Shown here in pieces: positions 28,429 through 36,033 of a DNA stretch of 64,000 nt. Origin of the DNA: Clavibacter sepedonicus (lineage in GTDB: Bacteria > Actinomycetota > Actinomycetes > Actinomycetales > Microbacteriaceae); the NCBI RefSeq assembly GCF_000069225.1, contig NC_010407.1, positions 1,612,001-1,676,000 of the forward strand, written 5' to 3'. The notes under the pieces were generated by a model. The model saw only the letters and a list, made by a program, of their open reading frames with translations. It was not told where the DNA came from and made no database searches. How positions within the stretch are numbered: position 1 is the first letter of the stretch; the number at the start of each line of letters is the position of its first letter. The translations under genes and the position numbers were made by a program.

Positions 28429-29403
28429 ATGACCGCCACCACCACGTCCCCCGCCCCCGCCCCGGCACGCCGCACCCTGTTCCAGCGCCTCCCGCTCGTC
28501 TCGCACGTGCGGCAGAGCGTGGGCCTCCAGCGCGGCATGCTCGTCGCCGGCATGGTCATCACGGGGATCTTCATCCTGCTCGCGGCGCTCGCGCCCGTCA
28601 TCGCGCCGTTCGGCTTCGCGCAGGGCCGCGACGACAGCGGGTCGTTCCCGCGCCAGTCCGCGCCCGACGGCACGCACATCTGGGGAACCACGGTCGGCGG
28701 ATACGACGTGTTCTCGCGCGTCGTCTGGGGCACGCAGACCGCGCTGTCCGTCGTCGTGATCGCCGTGATCCTCTCGCTGTTCGTCGGAGTGCTGCTCGGC
28801 GTGGTCTCCGGCTACCTCGGCGGCTGGCTCGACCGGATCCTCGTGGTCATCGCCGACGCCATCTACCCGTTCCCGACGCTGCTGCTCGCCATCGTGGTCA
28901 GCATCGTGCTGAACGGCGGCCAGTCGAGCCTGTGGGGCGGCATCCTGTCCGCGGCCGTGAGCATCACGGTCGTCTACATCCCGCAGTACTTCCGGGTCAT
29001 CCGCGCCGAGGTCGTGCGGCTGAAGGCGGAGGCGTTCGTCGAGAGCGCCAAGGTCATCGGCACGTCGACGCCGCGGATCATGTTCGTGCACGTGCTGCGG
29101 AACTCCACCCGCACGCTGCCGCTGATCCTCACGCTCAACGCCTCCGAGGCGATCCTCACGCTCGCGGGCCTGGGCTTCCTCGGCTTCGGCATCTCGCCGA
29201 CGTCGGCCGCCGAGTGGGGCTACGACCTCAACCGCGCGCTCGCGGACACCGCGAGCGGCGTCTGGTGGACGGGCGTCTTCCCCGGCGTCGCCATCGTGCT
29301 GCTGGTCCTCGGGCTCACGCTCGTCGGCGAGAGCGTGAACGACATCTCCGACCCCAAGCTGCGCGCCCGCAAGCGCGCCGACACGAAGAAGGTGGCCGCA
29401 TGA
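28429..29403 (+). CDS. ABC transporter permease (DppC/OppC type)
   Basis: 324-aa permease, partner of the upstream DppB-type protein. Helices include MLVAGMVITGIFILLAALAP near residue 38 and the N-terminal OppC domain segment; HIWGTTVGGYDVFSRVVWGT is the conserved periplasmic loop. The EAA loop reads ESAKVIGTSTPRIMFVHVLR near residue 208. It ends with LVGESVNDISDPKLRARKRA, typical of the family. The gene overlaps the ATPase gene by four bases. Confidence 0.93.
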   Translation: MTATTTSPAPAPARRTLFQRLPLVSHVRQSVGLQRGMLVAGMVITGIFILLAALAPVIAPFGFAQGRDDSGSFPRQSAPDGTHIWGTTVGGYDVFSRVVWGTQTALSVVVIAVILSLFVGVLLGVVSGYLGGWLDRILVVIADAIYPFPTLLLAIVVSIVLNGGQSSLWGGILSAAVSITVVYIPQYFRVIRAEVVRLKAEAFVESAKVIGTSTPRIMFVHVLRNSTRTLPLILTLNASEAILTLAGLGFLGFGISPTSAAEWGYDLNRALADTASGVWWTGVFPGVAIVLLVLGLTLVGESVNDISDPKLRARKRADTKKVAA

Positions 29404-31112
29404 GCGACGTCGTCTCCATCCGCGACCTCGGCGTCACCTTCGCGACCGACGGCGGCGACGTCCGCGCGGTCGACGGGGTGTCCCTGACCGTGTCGCCCGG
29501 CGAGATCCTCGCCATCGTGGGGGAGTCGGGGTCGGGCAAGTCCGTCACCGCCCGCACGATCCTCGGCCTCCTGCCGGACACGGCCGTCACCGACGGGGCC
29601 GTGCTCCTCAGCGACCGGAAGGGCGCGGGCGCGGTCGACGTGCTGTCCATCTCCGCCGACCAGCTGCGCCAGGCGCGCGGCCGCGACGTGGCGATGGTGT
29701 TCCAGGAGCCGTCGACGGCGCTGAACCCCGTGCACACGGTGGGCTGGCAGATCGTCGAGGGCCTGCGCGCCCACGGCCGCGTCTCGAAGAAGGAGGGCCG
29801 CGCGAAGGCGATCGACATCCTCCGCCGCGTCGGCATCCCGGATCCCGAGACCCGGGTCGACCACTACCCGCACCAGTTCTCGGGCGGGCAGAAGCAGCGC
29901 GTGGTCATCGCGATGGCGCTCGTCCTGGATCCCGGCCTCATCGTCGCCGACGAGCCCACCACCGCTCTCGACGTGACCGTGCAGGCGGAGATCCTCGACC
30001 TGCTGCGCCGCTGCCGCGACGAGTTCGGAGCGGCCGTCATCCTCATCACGCACAACATGGGCGTCGTGGCCGACCTCGCCGACCGCGTGGCCGTCATGTA
30101 CCGCTCGCGGCTCGTGGAGCAGGCCGACGTCGCCACGCTCTTCGCGTCGCCGAAGGAGGAGTACACCAGGAACCTCCTGGCGTCCGTCCCGAAGCTCGGC
30201 GAGGGCGTCGCCGCGACGGTGGAGCGCGCCGCGGTGCGCACCCGCGCGCGGGCGGCGTCGGCCACCGAGGCGGCCCCCGTGGTCGTCGCGAAGGGGCTCG
30301 AGATCGAGTACCCGGGGCGCCTGGGGAGCCCGGCGTTCCGCGCCGTCAAGGGCGTGGACCTGCGCATCGAGGCCGGCGAGGTCCTCGGGCTCGTGGGGGA
30401 GTCGGGCTCGGGCAAGACCACCATCGGCCGCGCCATCGCGGGCCTGACCAACGTGACCGGCGGATCCCTCCGGGTCCTCGGCACCGAGATGCTCGGCGTG
30501 CGGGAGCGCGACTTCCGCACGCAGCGCGCCGACATCGGGTTCGTGTTCCAGGATCCGGCGACGAGCTTCAACCCGCGCCTCACCATCGCCGAGTGCGTGG
30601 CCGAGCCGCTCATCGTGCACGGACGCGCGAGGTCCCCGCAGGCCGCGCGCGCCCGCGTCGACGAGCTGATGGAAGCGGTGCAGCTGCCGAAGGCCTTCGG
30701 CGACCGCTACCCGCACGAGCTCTCCGGCGGTCAGCGCCAGCGCGCGAGCCTCGCCCGCGCCCTCGCGCTCGAGCCGAGCCTGCTGGTGGCCGACGAGCCC
30801 ACGAGCGCGCTCGACGTGTCGGTGCAGGCGCGCGTGCTGGAGCTCTTCGCCGAACTGCAGCGCGAGCTCGGGTTCGCGGCGCTCTTCATCAGCCACGACC
30901 TGGCCGTGGTCGACCTGCTCGCCGACCGGATCGCCGTGCTCTACCGCGGTGAGCTGGTGGAGGAGGGGACGGGCGCCGAGGTGCTGGGGAACCCGCAGCA
31001 CCCGTACACGCAGCGCCTCCTCGCGTCGCTGCCCGTCCCGGATCCCGCGGAGCAGGCCGAGCGCCGCGCCCGGCTGCACGCGCTGCGGGCCGCCGAGCGG
31101 ACCGCCGGCTGA
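29400..31112 (+). CDS. fused double ABC ATPase (DppD-DppF type)
   Basis: 570-aa protein with two peptide-transporter ATPase domains. Domain 1: Walker A GESGSGKSV near 41, Q-loop MVFQEP, signature FSGGQKQR near 160, Walker B LIVADEPTTALD. Domain 2: Walker A GESGSGKTT near 333, signature LSGGQRQR near 441, Walker B LLVADEPTSALD. Each ends in the oligopeptide-type C-terminal extension (EYTRNLLASVP and HPYTQRLLASLPVPDP). One such protein normally suffices for the transporter, which makes the additional single ATPase downstream notable. Confidence 0.93.
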   Translation: MSDVVSIRDLGVTFATDGGDVRAVDGVSLTVSPGEILAIVGESGSGKSVTARTILGLLPDTAVTDGAVLLSDRKGAGAVDVLSISADQLRQARGRDVAMVFQEPSTALNPVHTVGWQIVEGLRAHGRVSKKEGRAKAIDILRRVGIPDPETRVDHYPHQFSGGQKQRVVIAMALVLDPGLIVADEPTTALDVTVQAEILDLLRRCRDEFGAAVILITHNMGVVADLADRVAVMYRSRLVEQADVATLFASPKEEYTRNLLASVPKLGEGVAATVERAAVRTRARAASATEAAPVVVAKGLEIEYPGRLGSPAFRAVKGVDLRIEAGEVLGLVGESGSGKTTIGRAIAGLTNVTGGSLRVLGTEMLGVRERDFRTQRADIGFVFQDPATSFNPRLTIAECVAEPLIVHGRARSPQAARARVDELMEAVQLPKAFGDRYPHELSGGQRQRASLARALALEPSLLVADEPTSALDVSVQARVLELFAELQRELGFAALFISHDLAVVDLLADRIAVLYRGELVEEGTGAEVLGNPQHPYTQRLLASLPVPDPAEQAERRARLHALRAAERTAG

Positions 31113-31225
31113 CGGGCTCCGAGCGGGGCCCGGCCCACCCCGGGCATGATGGGTCGGAACCCGCACCCGTCGTGCGGCCGGTCACGCCGGCCCACCGCAC
31201 GACCACGCCGAGGACGGAGCAGCGC

Positions 31226-32161
31226 ATGACGCACACCCCCCGAGACGCCGACGCGGACGGCGGATCCGCCGAGCCCGTGCTCGACGCCCGCGACCTGCGG
31301 CTGGCGTACCCCGCCCGCCGCGGGGCGGAGACGCCGCCGGCCGTCGACGGGATCACGCTGCGGATCATGCCGGGCGAGGTGCTCGGCGTGGTGGGCGCGA
31401 GCGGATCCGGGAAGTCGTCGCTCGCGCGCGTGCTCGCGGGTCTCGTCCCGTCGGGCGACGAGGGGGCAGCCGTGCCGCGGATCACGGGCGGCGACGCCTC
31501 CGTGCTCGGCCAGGGCCTCCGCCGCATGGGCCGCCGGGCGCGCACGCGCACCACGTACGGCATCGGCTACGTGCCGCAGGACGCGGGTACCACGCTGCAC
31601 CCGCAGCTGACGGCGAGCGAGGCCATCGCCGAGCCGATCTTCTCCCGCGACCGCCGCTTCGACAGCCAGGTCGCCGCGCGCCGCGTCGTGACCCTGCTCG
31701 CGGCGCTCGACCTGCCGCCCGGCACGCAGGACCGCTACCCGCACGAGCTCTCCAGCGGCCAGCGCCAGCGCGTCGCCCTCGCCCGCGCGCTCGTGCTCGG
31801 CCCGCGCCTCCTCATCGCCGACGAGCCGACCTCGGGCGTCGACGTCATGAGCCGCGTCGCCGTCCTCGACCTGCTGCGCGACCTCCAGTCCCGAGGCGGC
31901 TTCTCCGCCCTCATCGTCAGCCACGACCTCGCCGTCGTCGAGCGCCTCACCGACCGCCTCGCCGTGCTGCACCGCGGCACGCTGGTGGGCTACGGCGCGA
32001 TCGACGACGTGCTCGCGGATCCCACGCACCCGTACGTGCAGGGCCTCGCCGAGTCGCGCATGGCCGCCGAGCCCGCGCCCGACGGAGCCGGCCCCGACGT
32101 CGTGCTGCGATCCCCCGAACCGCCCGCCCGCGTCCCGCATCCCCGGAGGCCCCGCACATGA
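31226..32161 (+). CDS. additional ABC ATPase of the oligopeptide family, LSSGQ signature
   Basis: 311-aa single ATPase. Walker A GASGSGKSS near 57, Walker B LLIADEPTSGVD near 195, switch His in IVSHDLAVVERL. The signature reads LSSGQRQR near 174 in place of LSGGQ. The peptide-transporter C-terminal segment HPYVQGLAESRM is present. Start ATG 31226 with CGGAG seven bases upstream, 113 bases after the double ATPase. It overlaps the dehydrogenase gene by four bases. Whether it works with the same permeases or a separate pair elsewhere cannot be told. Confidence 0.88.
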   Translation: MTHTPRDADADGGSAEPVLDARDLRLAYPARRGAETPPAVDGITLRIMPGEVLGVVGASGSGKSSLARVLAGLVPSGDEGAAVPRITGGDASVLGQGLRRMGRRARTRTTYGIGYVPQDAGTTLHPQLTASEAIAEPIFSRDRRFDSQVAARRVVTLLAALDLPPGTQDRYPHELSSGQRQRVALARALVLGPRLLIADEPTSGVDVMSRVAVLDLLRDLQSRGGFSALIVSHDLAVVERLTDRLAVLHRGTLVGYGAIDDVLADPTHPYVQGLAESRMAAEPAPDGAGPDVVLRSPEPPARVPHPRRPRT

Positions 32162-33177
32162 CCGACACCACCGCATCCGCATCCGCCCCGCGCCGCGTCC
32201 ACCGCGCGGTCGACGGCGCCACCCCGCACCGCCTCACGGGCGACGCGCGTCCGGCGCCCGGCCCCATCGCGATGCTGCCGCGCACCGAGGACGCATACCT
32301 CGAGGCCGTCCGTGCGGCCGGCGGCGAGGTGGCCGACCTCTCCGAGGAGACCCGCGGCATCGTCTGGCTGTCCATCACCCGCGCCGCCGAGCTCACGGAC
32401 ACGCTCGCCGCGAACCCGCAGGTCCAGTGGGTGCAGCTGCCGTTCGCGGGCGTCGACGCCTTCGCCGACACCCTCCGCGCGTGCGACCGGCCCGACCTCG
32501 TCTGGACGAGCGCCAAGGGCGCCTACTCCGAGCCGGTCGCCGAGCACGCGCTCGCGCTGACCCTCGCGACCCTGCGCCAGCTGCCGGAGCGCGCCCGGGC
32601 GACGTCCTGGGGATCCTCCGCCGGCCTCTCGCTCTACCGTGCGGAGGTGGTGGTGGTCGGCGCCGGCGGCATCGCGCTGGAGTACATCCGGCTGCTCGCC
32701 CCGTTCGACTGCACGGTCACGGTCGTGCGCCGCAGCGGCGACCCCGTCGAGGGCGCGGATCGCACCATCACGGCCGACCGGCTCGACGAGGTGCTCGCGA
32801 GCGCCGACGTCGTCATGCTCGCCGCGGCCAGCACCGACGACACCGCCGGGCTCATCGGCGCCGCGCAGCTCGCGGCGATGAAGGACACGGCGGTCCTCGT
32901 CAACATCGCCCGCGGCGCGCTCGTCGACCCCGACGCGCTCGTCGACGCGCTCCGCTCGGGCGCGATCCACGGCGCGGGCCTCGACGTCACGTCGCCCGAG
33001 CCGCTGCCCGACGGCCACCCGCTGTTCTCCGAGCAGCGGTGCATCGTCACGCCGCACACCGCCGACACCCCGGACATGGTCCGGCCGCTGCTGGCCGAGC
33101 GGATCCGCCTCAACACGGAAGGCTTCCTCCGCACGGGCGACTTCGTCGGCATCGTGGAGCCGTCCTCGGGCTACTGA
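32158..33177 (+). CDS. D-isomer-specific 2-hydroxyacid dehydrogenase family protein
   Basis: 339-aa NAD(P)-dependent dehydrogenase. The catalytic N-terminal part has SITRAAELTDTLAANPQVQW and SAKGAYSEPVAEHALALTLA. The Rossmann glycine loop is VVVGAGGIALEYIRLL near residue 165. Then NIARGALVDPDALVDALRSG (catalytic Arg), GLDVTSPEPLPDGHPLF (Glu) and VTPHTADTP (His). Likely reduces a 2-oxoacid or oxidises a hydroxyacid. ATG 32158 overlaps the ATPase stop, so it belongs to the transport operon and may act on an imported compound. Confidence 0.9.
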   Translation: MTDTTASASAPRRVHRAVDGATPHRLTGDARPAPGPIAMLPRTEDAYLEAVRAAGGEVADLSEETRGIVWLSITRAAELTDTLAANPQVQWVQLPFAGVDAFADTLRACDRPDLVWTSAKGAYSEPVAEHALALTLATLRQLPERARATSWGSSAGLSLYRAEVVVVGAGGIALEYIRLLAPFDCTVTVVRRSGDPVEGADRTITADRLDEVLASADVVMLAAASTDDTAGLIGAAQLAAMKDTAVLVNIARGALVDPDALVDALRSGAIHGAGLDVTSPEPLPDGHPLFSEQRCIVTPHTADTPDMVRPLLAERIRLNTEGFLRTGDFVGIVEPSSGY

Positions 33178-33227
33178 CGCCGGCGTGCCCGCTGCCCGCC
33201 CGCCCGCGCCGCGTCGGACGCGACCCG

Positions 33228-33233
33228 TAGGGT
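33228..33233 (+). promoter_or_regulatory. -10 element TAGGGT, leaderless start for the lactonase
   Basis: TANNNT seven bases before ATG 33241. Chooses this ATG over GTG 33232. Confidence 0.5.
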
Positions 33234-33240
33234 GAGGACC

Positions 33241-34272
33241 ATGATGACGCCCGAGGAAGCCGCCGTGCCCGAGGTCTCGATGTGGGCGGGCGGCTACACC
33301 GCCGACGCCGGCGGATCGGGCGTCGGCATCACGGCTCTCGCGGTCGACCCCATAACGGGCGACCTCGCGGTCGTCGGCACCGCCGTGGAGACGCCGTCGC
33401 CCTCGTTCCTCCTCGCGCACGGGGACATGGTCTACGCGGTGGGGGAGGCAGCCGACCGCGTGGAGGCGTTCCGCCACGGTCCCGTGGGATCGCTGCAGTG
33501 GGCGGGCGGGCAGCCGAGCGGCGGATCCGGCCCCTGCCACCTGCACGTGGTCAACGGCGTGCTCCTCACCGCGCACTACGGCGACGGCACCGTCGCCGTC
33601 CACCCGCTCTCGGGCGACGGCACCCTCGGCGAGGCGACGCAGCTCCTGACGGCCGAGGGATCCGGCCCCCGCCCGCAGCAGGACGGCCCGCACGCGCACG
33701 CCACGCTCCACGTCGGCGGCGGCATCGTCCTCAGCGCCGACCTCGGCACCGACACGGTGCACGTCCACGCCCTCCACGACGGCCGCCTCGACCGGATCGG
33801 CGCCGTCGCCCTCCCCGCGGGCACGGGGCCCCGGCACATGGCCCTCCTGTCGTCGGGCCGCGTTCTCCTCGTCGGCGAGCTCGACGGCACCCTGCACGCG
33901 CTCGAGGGCCAGGGCGCGACCTGGCGCGTCGCCTGGTCCACCGTGTGCGCGTCCGAGACCGATGCCCGCGACTCCGCCGCCGAGGTGCAGGTGTCCGCCG
34001 ACGAGCGGCTCGCCTACGTCGGCCTCCGCGGCTCCGACCGGATCGCGGTGGTCGGCATCGCCGTCGACGGCGCGCTCACGCCGGTCGCCGCGTTCGACTG
34101 CGGCGGCGCGACGCCGCGCCACCACGCGATCGTCGACGACCGGCTGCACGTCGCGAACCAGGGATCCGGCACGGTCGCGTCCTTCCGGCTCGACCCGGCG
34201 ACGGGGCTCCCCACCGCGGCACCCGCCGTGATCGCCGTCCCGACCCCGACCTACCTGCTGCCCATCGGCTAG
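33241..34272 (+). CDS. beta-propeller lactonase family protein
   Basis: 343-aa seven-bladed propeller of the 6-phosphogluconolactonase/Pgl (YbhE) type. Repeated blade motifs are visible: ITALAVDPITGDLAVVG, GGSGPCHLHVVNGVLLTAHY, GPHAHATLHVGGGIVLSADL with DLGTDTVHVHAL, GTGPRHMALLSSGRVLLVGE, and ATPRHHAIVDDRLHVANQGS. Conserved His/Arg residues line the channel in this family. The substrate may be 6-phosphogluconolactone or another lactone. Probably transcribed from its own leaderless promoter but in line with the dehydrogenase and transporter genes. Confidence 0.85.
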   Translation: MMTPEEAAVPEVSMWAGGYTADAGGSGVGITALAVDPITGDLAVVGTAVETPSPSFLLAHGDMVYAVGEAADRVEAFRHGPVGSLQWAGGQPSGGSGPCHLHVVNGVLLTAHYGDGTVAVHPLSGDGTLGEATQLLTAEGSGPRPQQDGPHAHATLHVGGGIVLSADLGTDTVHVHALHDGRLDRIGAVALPAGTGPRHMALLSSGRVLLVGELDGTLHALEGQGATWRVAWSTVCASETDARDSAAEVQVSADERLAYVGLRGSDRIAVVGIAVDGALTPVAAFDCGGATPRHHAIVDDRLHVANQGSGTVASFRLDPATGLPTAAPAVIAVPTPTYLLPIG

Positions 34273-34291
34273 CGGCGCGGCGTCGCGCGGG

Positions 34292-34687
34292 TCAGCGCAG
34301 CAGTAGGGAAGCGGCGGCCCGGATCTCCTCCTCGACACCGAGCCCGCGCCAGCCCGCGGAGGTGAACGCGCGGCCGCCGACCCCGTTGCGGTCCATCAGG
34401 GCGAAGCCGACCGCGCGGATCCCGGAGTACGCGATGAGGACGGGACGCGCGGGATCCGACACGAGCGCCACGACGCGGCCGCGCCGGGACTCCAGGAGCG
34501 GCAGCGTGCCGTCGGCCGGATCACCGGGTCGCGCGGCGAGGGCGTCGTCGACGGGGTCGACGTCGTGGGACGCGGCCTCGTCCGGATCGCCGGTCACGGT
34601 CGCGCGCTCCCGGTGGTCCTCCTCGAGCAGGGCCCACAGCCGGTCCGCGTCGTGGGGCCGCGCCTGCACGACCTGGAACATCCCCAT
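34292..34687 (-). CDS. GNAT-like hypothetical protein, 131 aa
   Basis: Weakly resembles a GNAT acetyltransferase: a mixed N-terminus (FQVVQARPHDADRLWALLEE), strands RGRVVALVSDPARPVLIAYS and RAVGFALMDRNGVGGRAFTS, then a helix (WRGLGVEEEIRAAASLLLR). The classical RxxGxG/A acetyl-CoA loop is incomplete and the C-terminus is short, so a truncated or divergent member is possible. Start at ATG 34687 is set by TAGCGT six bases upstream. It is divergent from the RiPP precursor; only 106 bases separate the two starts, and that gap carries the Zur-like palindrome. Confidence 0.5.
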   Translation of the reverse strand: MGMFQVVQARPHDADRLWALLEEDHRERATVTGDPDEAASHDVDPVDDALAARPGDPADGTLPLLESRRGRVVALVSDPARPVLIAYSGIRAVGFALMDRNGVGGRAFTSAGWRGLGVEEEIRAAASLLLR

Positions 34688-34693
34688 GGGCCG

Positions 34694-34699
34694 ACGCTA
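34694..34699 (-). promoter_or_regulatory. -10 element TAGCGT, leaderless start for the GNAT-like gene
   Basis: Reads TAGCGT on the minus strand, six bases before ATG 34687. Confidence 0.5.
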
Positions 34700-34751
34700 C
34701 CTGTGGACAGCGGATCCGGCGGAGATCCGGGTGGCCCTATCGTCTCCCCCG

Positions 34752-34772
34752 TATTGAGAATGGTTCTCGATA
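34752..34772 (+). promoter_or_regulatory. Zur-like operator palindrome upstream of the RiPP operon
   Basis: Imperfect inverted repeat centred at 34762: TAT-T-GAGAAT on the left and GTTCTC-G-ATA on the right; eight of ten arm positions pair. The core TGAGAATGGTTCTCG differs by a single end base from TGANAATNATTNTCA with R/Y relaxations, the actinobacterial Zur consensus as I recall it. A possible -10 (GATACT, 34769-34774) overlaps the right arm. This is the only such box noticed. A Fur-type regulator cannot be excluded. Confidence 0.65.
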
Positions 34773-34793
34773 CTAGAGAGAGAGGATGACGAC

Positions 34794-34982
34794 ATGAATG
34801 ACGTCTCCATCACCAGGATCGCCGGCGACGACGTGCTGAGCGCGCCGCAGGGCCCGGGCACGAACGCCCTCGTCCACAACCCCTTCGCCGTCGAGGCCAT
34901 CGCCGGCGACGACGTGCTCAGCGCACCGCAGGGCCCGGGCACGAACGCCCTCGTCCACAACCCCTTCGCTCTCCAGCACTAG
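34794..34982 (+). CDS. RiPP precursor peptide with two identical core repeats
   Basis: 62-aa peptide with eight N-terminal residues (MNDVSITR), then a 24-residue unit at residues 9-32, spacer VEA, the same unit at 36-59 and tail LQH. Each unit begins IAGDDVL and continues SAPQGPGTNALVHNPFA. The two units are identical in protein but differ at three synonymous bases, all third positions. Each has one Ser and one Thr in the candidate core, one His, three Pro and no Cys. AGAGG (34781-34785) lies eight bases before the ATG. The following genes encode a leader-binding protein and two YcaO enzymes, so this is the likely substrate. The leader/core boundary is not known. Confidence 0.82.
   Translation: MNDVSITRIAGDDVLSAPQGPGTNALVHNPFAVEAIAGDDVLSAPQGPGTNALVHNPFALQH
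34818..34889 (+). repeat. precursor repeat unit 1 (72 bp, 24 aa)
   Basis: First of two in-frame units. Differs from unit 2 at three synonymous third positions (CTG/CTC, GCG/GCA, GCC/GCT). Confidence 0.95.
34899..34970 (+). repeat. precursor repeat unit 2 (72 bp, 24 aa)
   Basis: Second unit, nine bases after the first, encoding the same 24 residues. Confidence 0.95.
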
Positions 34983-34996
34983 GAGAGGGAAGCCGA

Positions 34997-35018
34997 CCGG
35001 CGCGCACCCGCGCGCCGG
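34997..35018 (+). terminator. stem-loop between precursor and enzyme genes
   Basis: Perfect 9-bp stem CCGGCGCGC (34997-35005) with GCGCGCCGG (35010-35018), loop ACCC. No U-run, so more likely a partial attenuator or mRNA stabiliser that raises precursor over enzyme levels. Confidence 0.5.
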
Positions 35019-35082
35019 CCGGGACGACGTCCGCCCGCATCCGCCGCCCGGCCCGCGCCGCCGCCACCGAACGTGAGACCGC

Positions 35083-36033
35083 ATGCTCCACCTCGCCCCG
35101 CACCACCGCCTCTACCGCGTCGCCGTCGACGAGTGGCGGCACGTGACCCCCGCCCTGGAGTTCCACCGTGTCAGCGGCCCCGACGCGCTCGTCGCCGAGG
35201 TCGTCGCGCGCCTCGCCGCGGGCGGGGTGACGGATCCGGACGACCCGGCGGCCGGGGAGGACGCGGGCGCGCCCCTCGTCCGCCTGCTGCGGGATCGGGG
35301 CGCCCTCATCGCGCGCCGGGCCGACCGCCCGCGGCCGCTCCCTGGCACGGGCATGGTCGCCGTCCAGGGCACCGGCCCGGTCGCCGACGCCCTGCACGCC
35401 CTGCTCGGCGAGAGCTCGGTGGCCCTCGCGCCGGACGACGACGTCCCCGCGACCGCGTCCGCCCTCGTCTCCGTCGCACCCGAGCAGCCCGACGCCGCCT
35501 GGACAACCCTCGGCGGGGAGCTCGCGCGCACCGGGCTGCCCTGGCACCGCGTGCACCAGGAGGGCGAGCTGCTCGTCGTCGGGCCGCTGCAGGCCCCGGG
35601 CGGCGAAGGGGCCGTCACCTACGCCGACTACCGCGGACGTCGGCGCGCCGCGCATCGCGTGGTCGAGGAGCTCGACCGGCTCTGGCGCGAGGCCGACGCG
35701 CGTGCCGCCGCCGGGATCGCGCCGCCGGACGCCTGGCACGGGGTCGGCACGGGCGCCGCCGCCGCCGCCGCGGGCATCGTCATCCACGAGCTGGCGGAGC
35801 ACCTGTCCCGCACGACCGGCGGCCGACGCGAGGAGGCGCACGCGGGCGGGGAGGAGCACGCGACCGGGCCCGCGATCCGGTACGAGCACACGGTGGTGGT
35901 CGCGTCCGGCCTCGTCGAGCGCCACCCCGTGCTGCCGCTGCCCGTCGACCTCGCGGGCCCGCCCGCCTCCGCTGCCTCCCCGACATCCGCTCCGCTCGGA
36001 GCCGCCCACCCGACCGCCCCGGGCGAGCGGTGA
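35083..36033 (+). CDS. TOMM leader-peptide-binding / E1-like partner protein
   Basis: 316-aa protein. The N-terminus (LAPHHRLYRVAVDEWRHVTP, then LEFHRVSGPDALVAEVVARL) has the winged-helix pattern of a RiPP recognition element as found in azole-type clusters. The middle and C-terminal parts (GTGMVAVQGTGPVADALHAL, VTYADYRGRRRAAHRVVEEL, GIVIHELAEHL) resemble the Ocin-ThiF-like cyclodehydratase partners, but no zinc Cys tetrad or clear ATP motif is seen. It should bind the precursor and present it to the YcaO proteins. Start ATG 35083 is 100 bases after the precursor. GTGA overlap with the next gene. Confidence 0.75.
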   Translation: MLHLAPHHRLYRVAVDEWRHVTPALEFHRVSGPDALVAEVVARLAAGGVTDPDDPAAGEDAGAPLVRLLRDRGALIARRADRPRPLPGTGMVAVQGTGPVADALHALLGESSVALAPDDDVPATASALVSVAPEQPDAAWTTLGGELARTGLPWHRVHQEGELLVVGPLQAPGGEGAVTYADYRGRRRAAHRVVEELDRLWREADARAAAGIAPPDAWHGVGTGAAAAAAGIVIHELAEHLSRTTGGRREEAHAGGEEHATGPAIRYEHTVVVASGLVERHPVLPLPVDLAGPPASAASPTSAPLGAAHPTAPGER

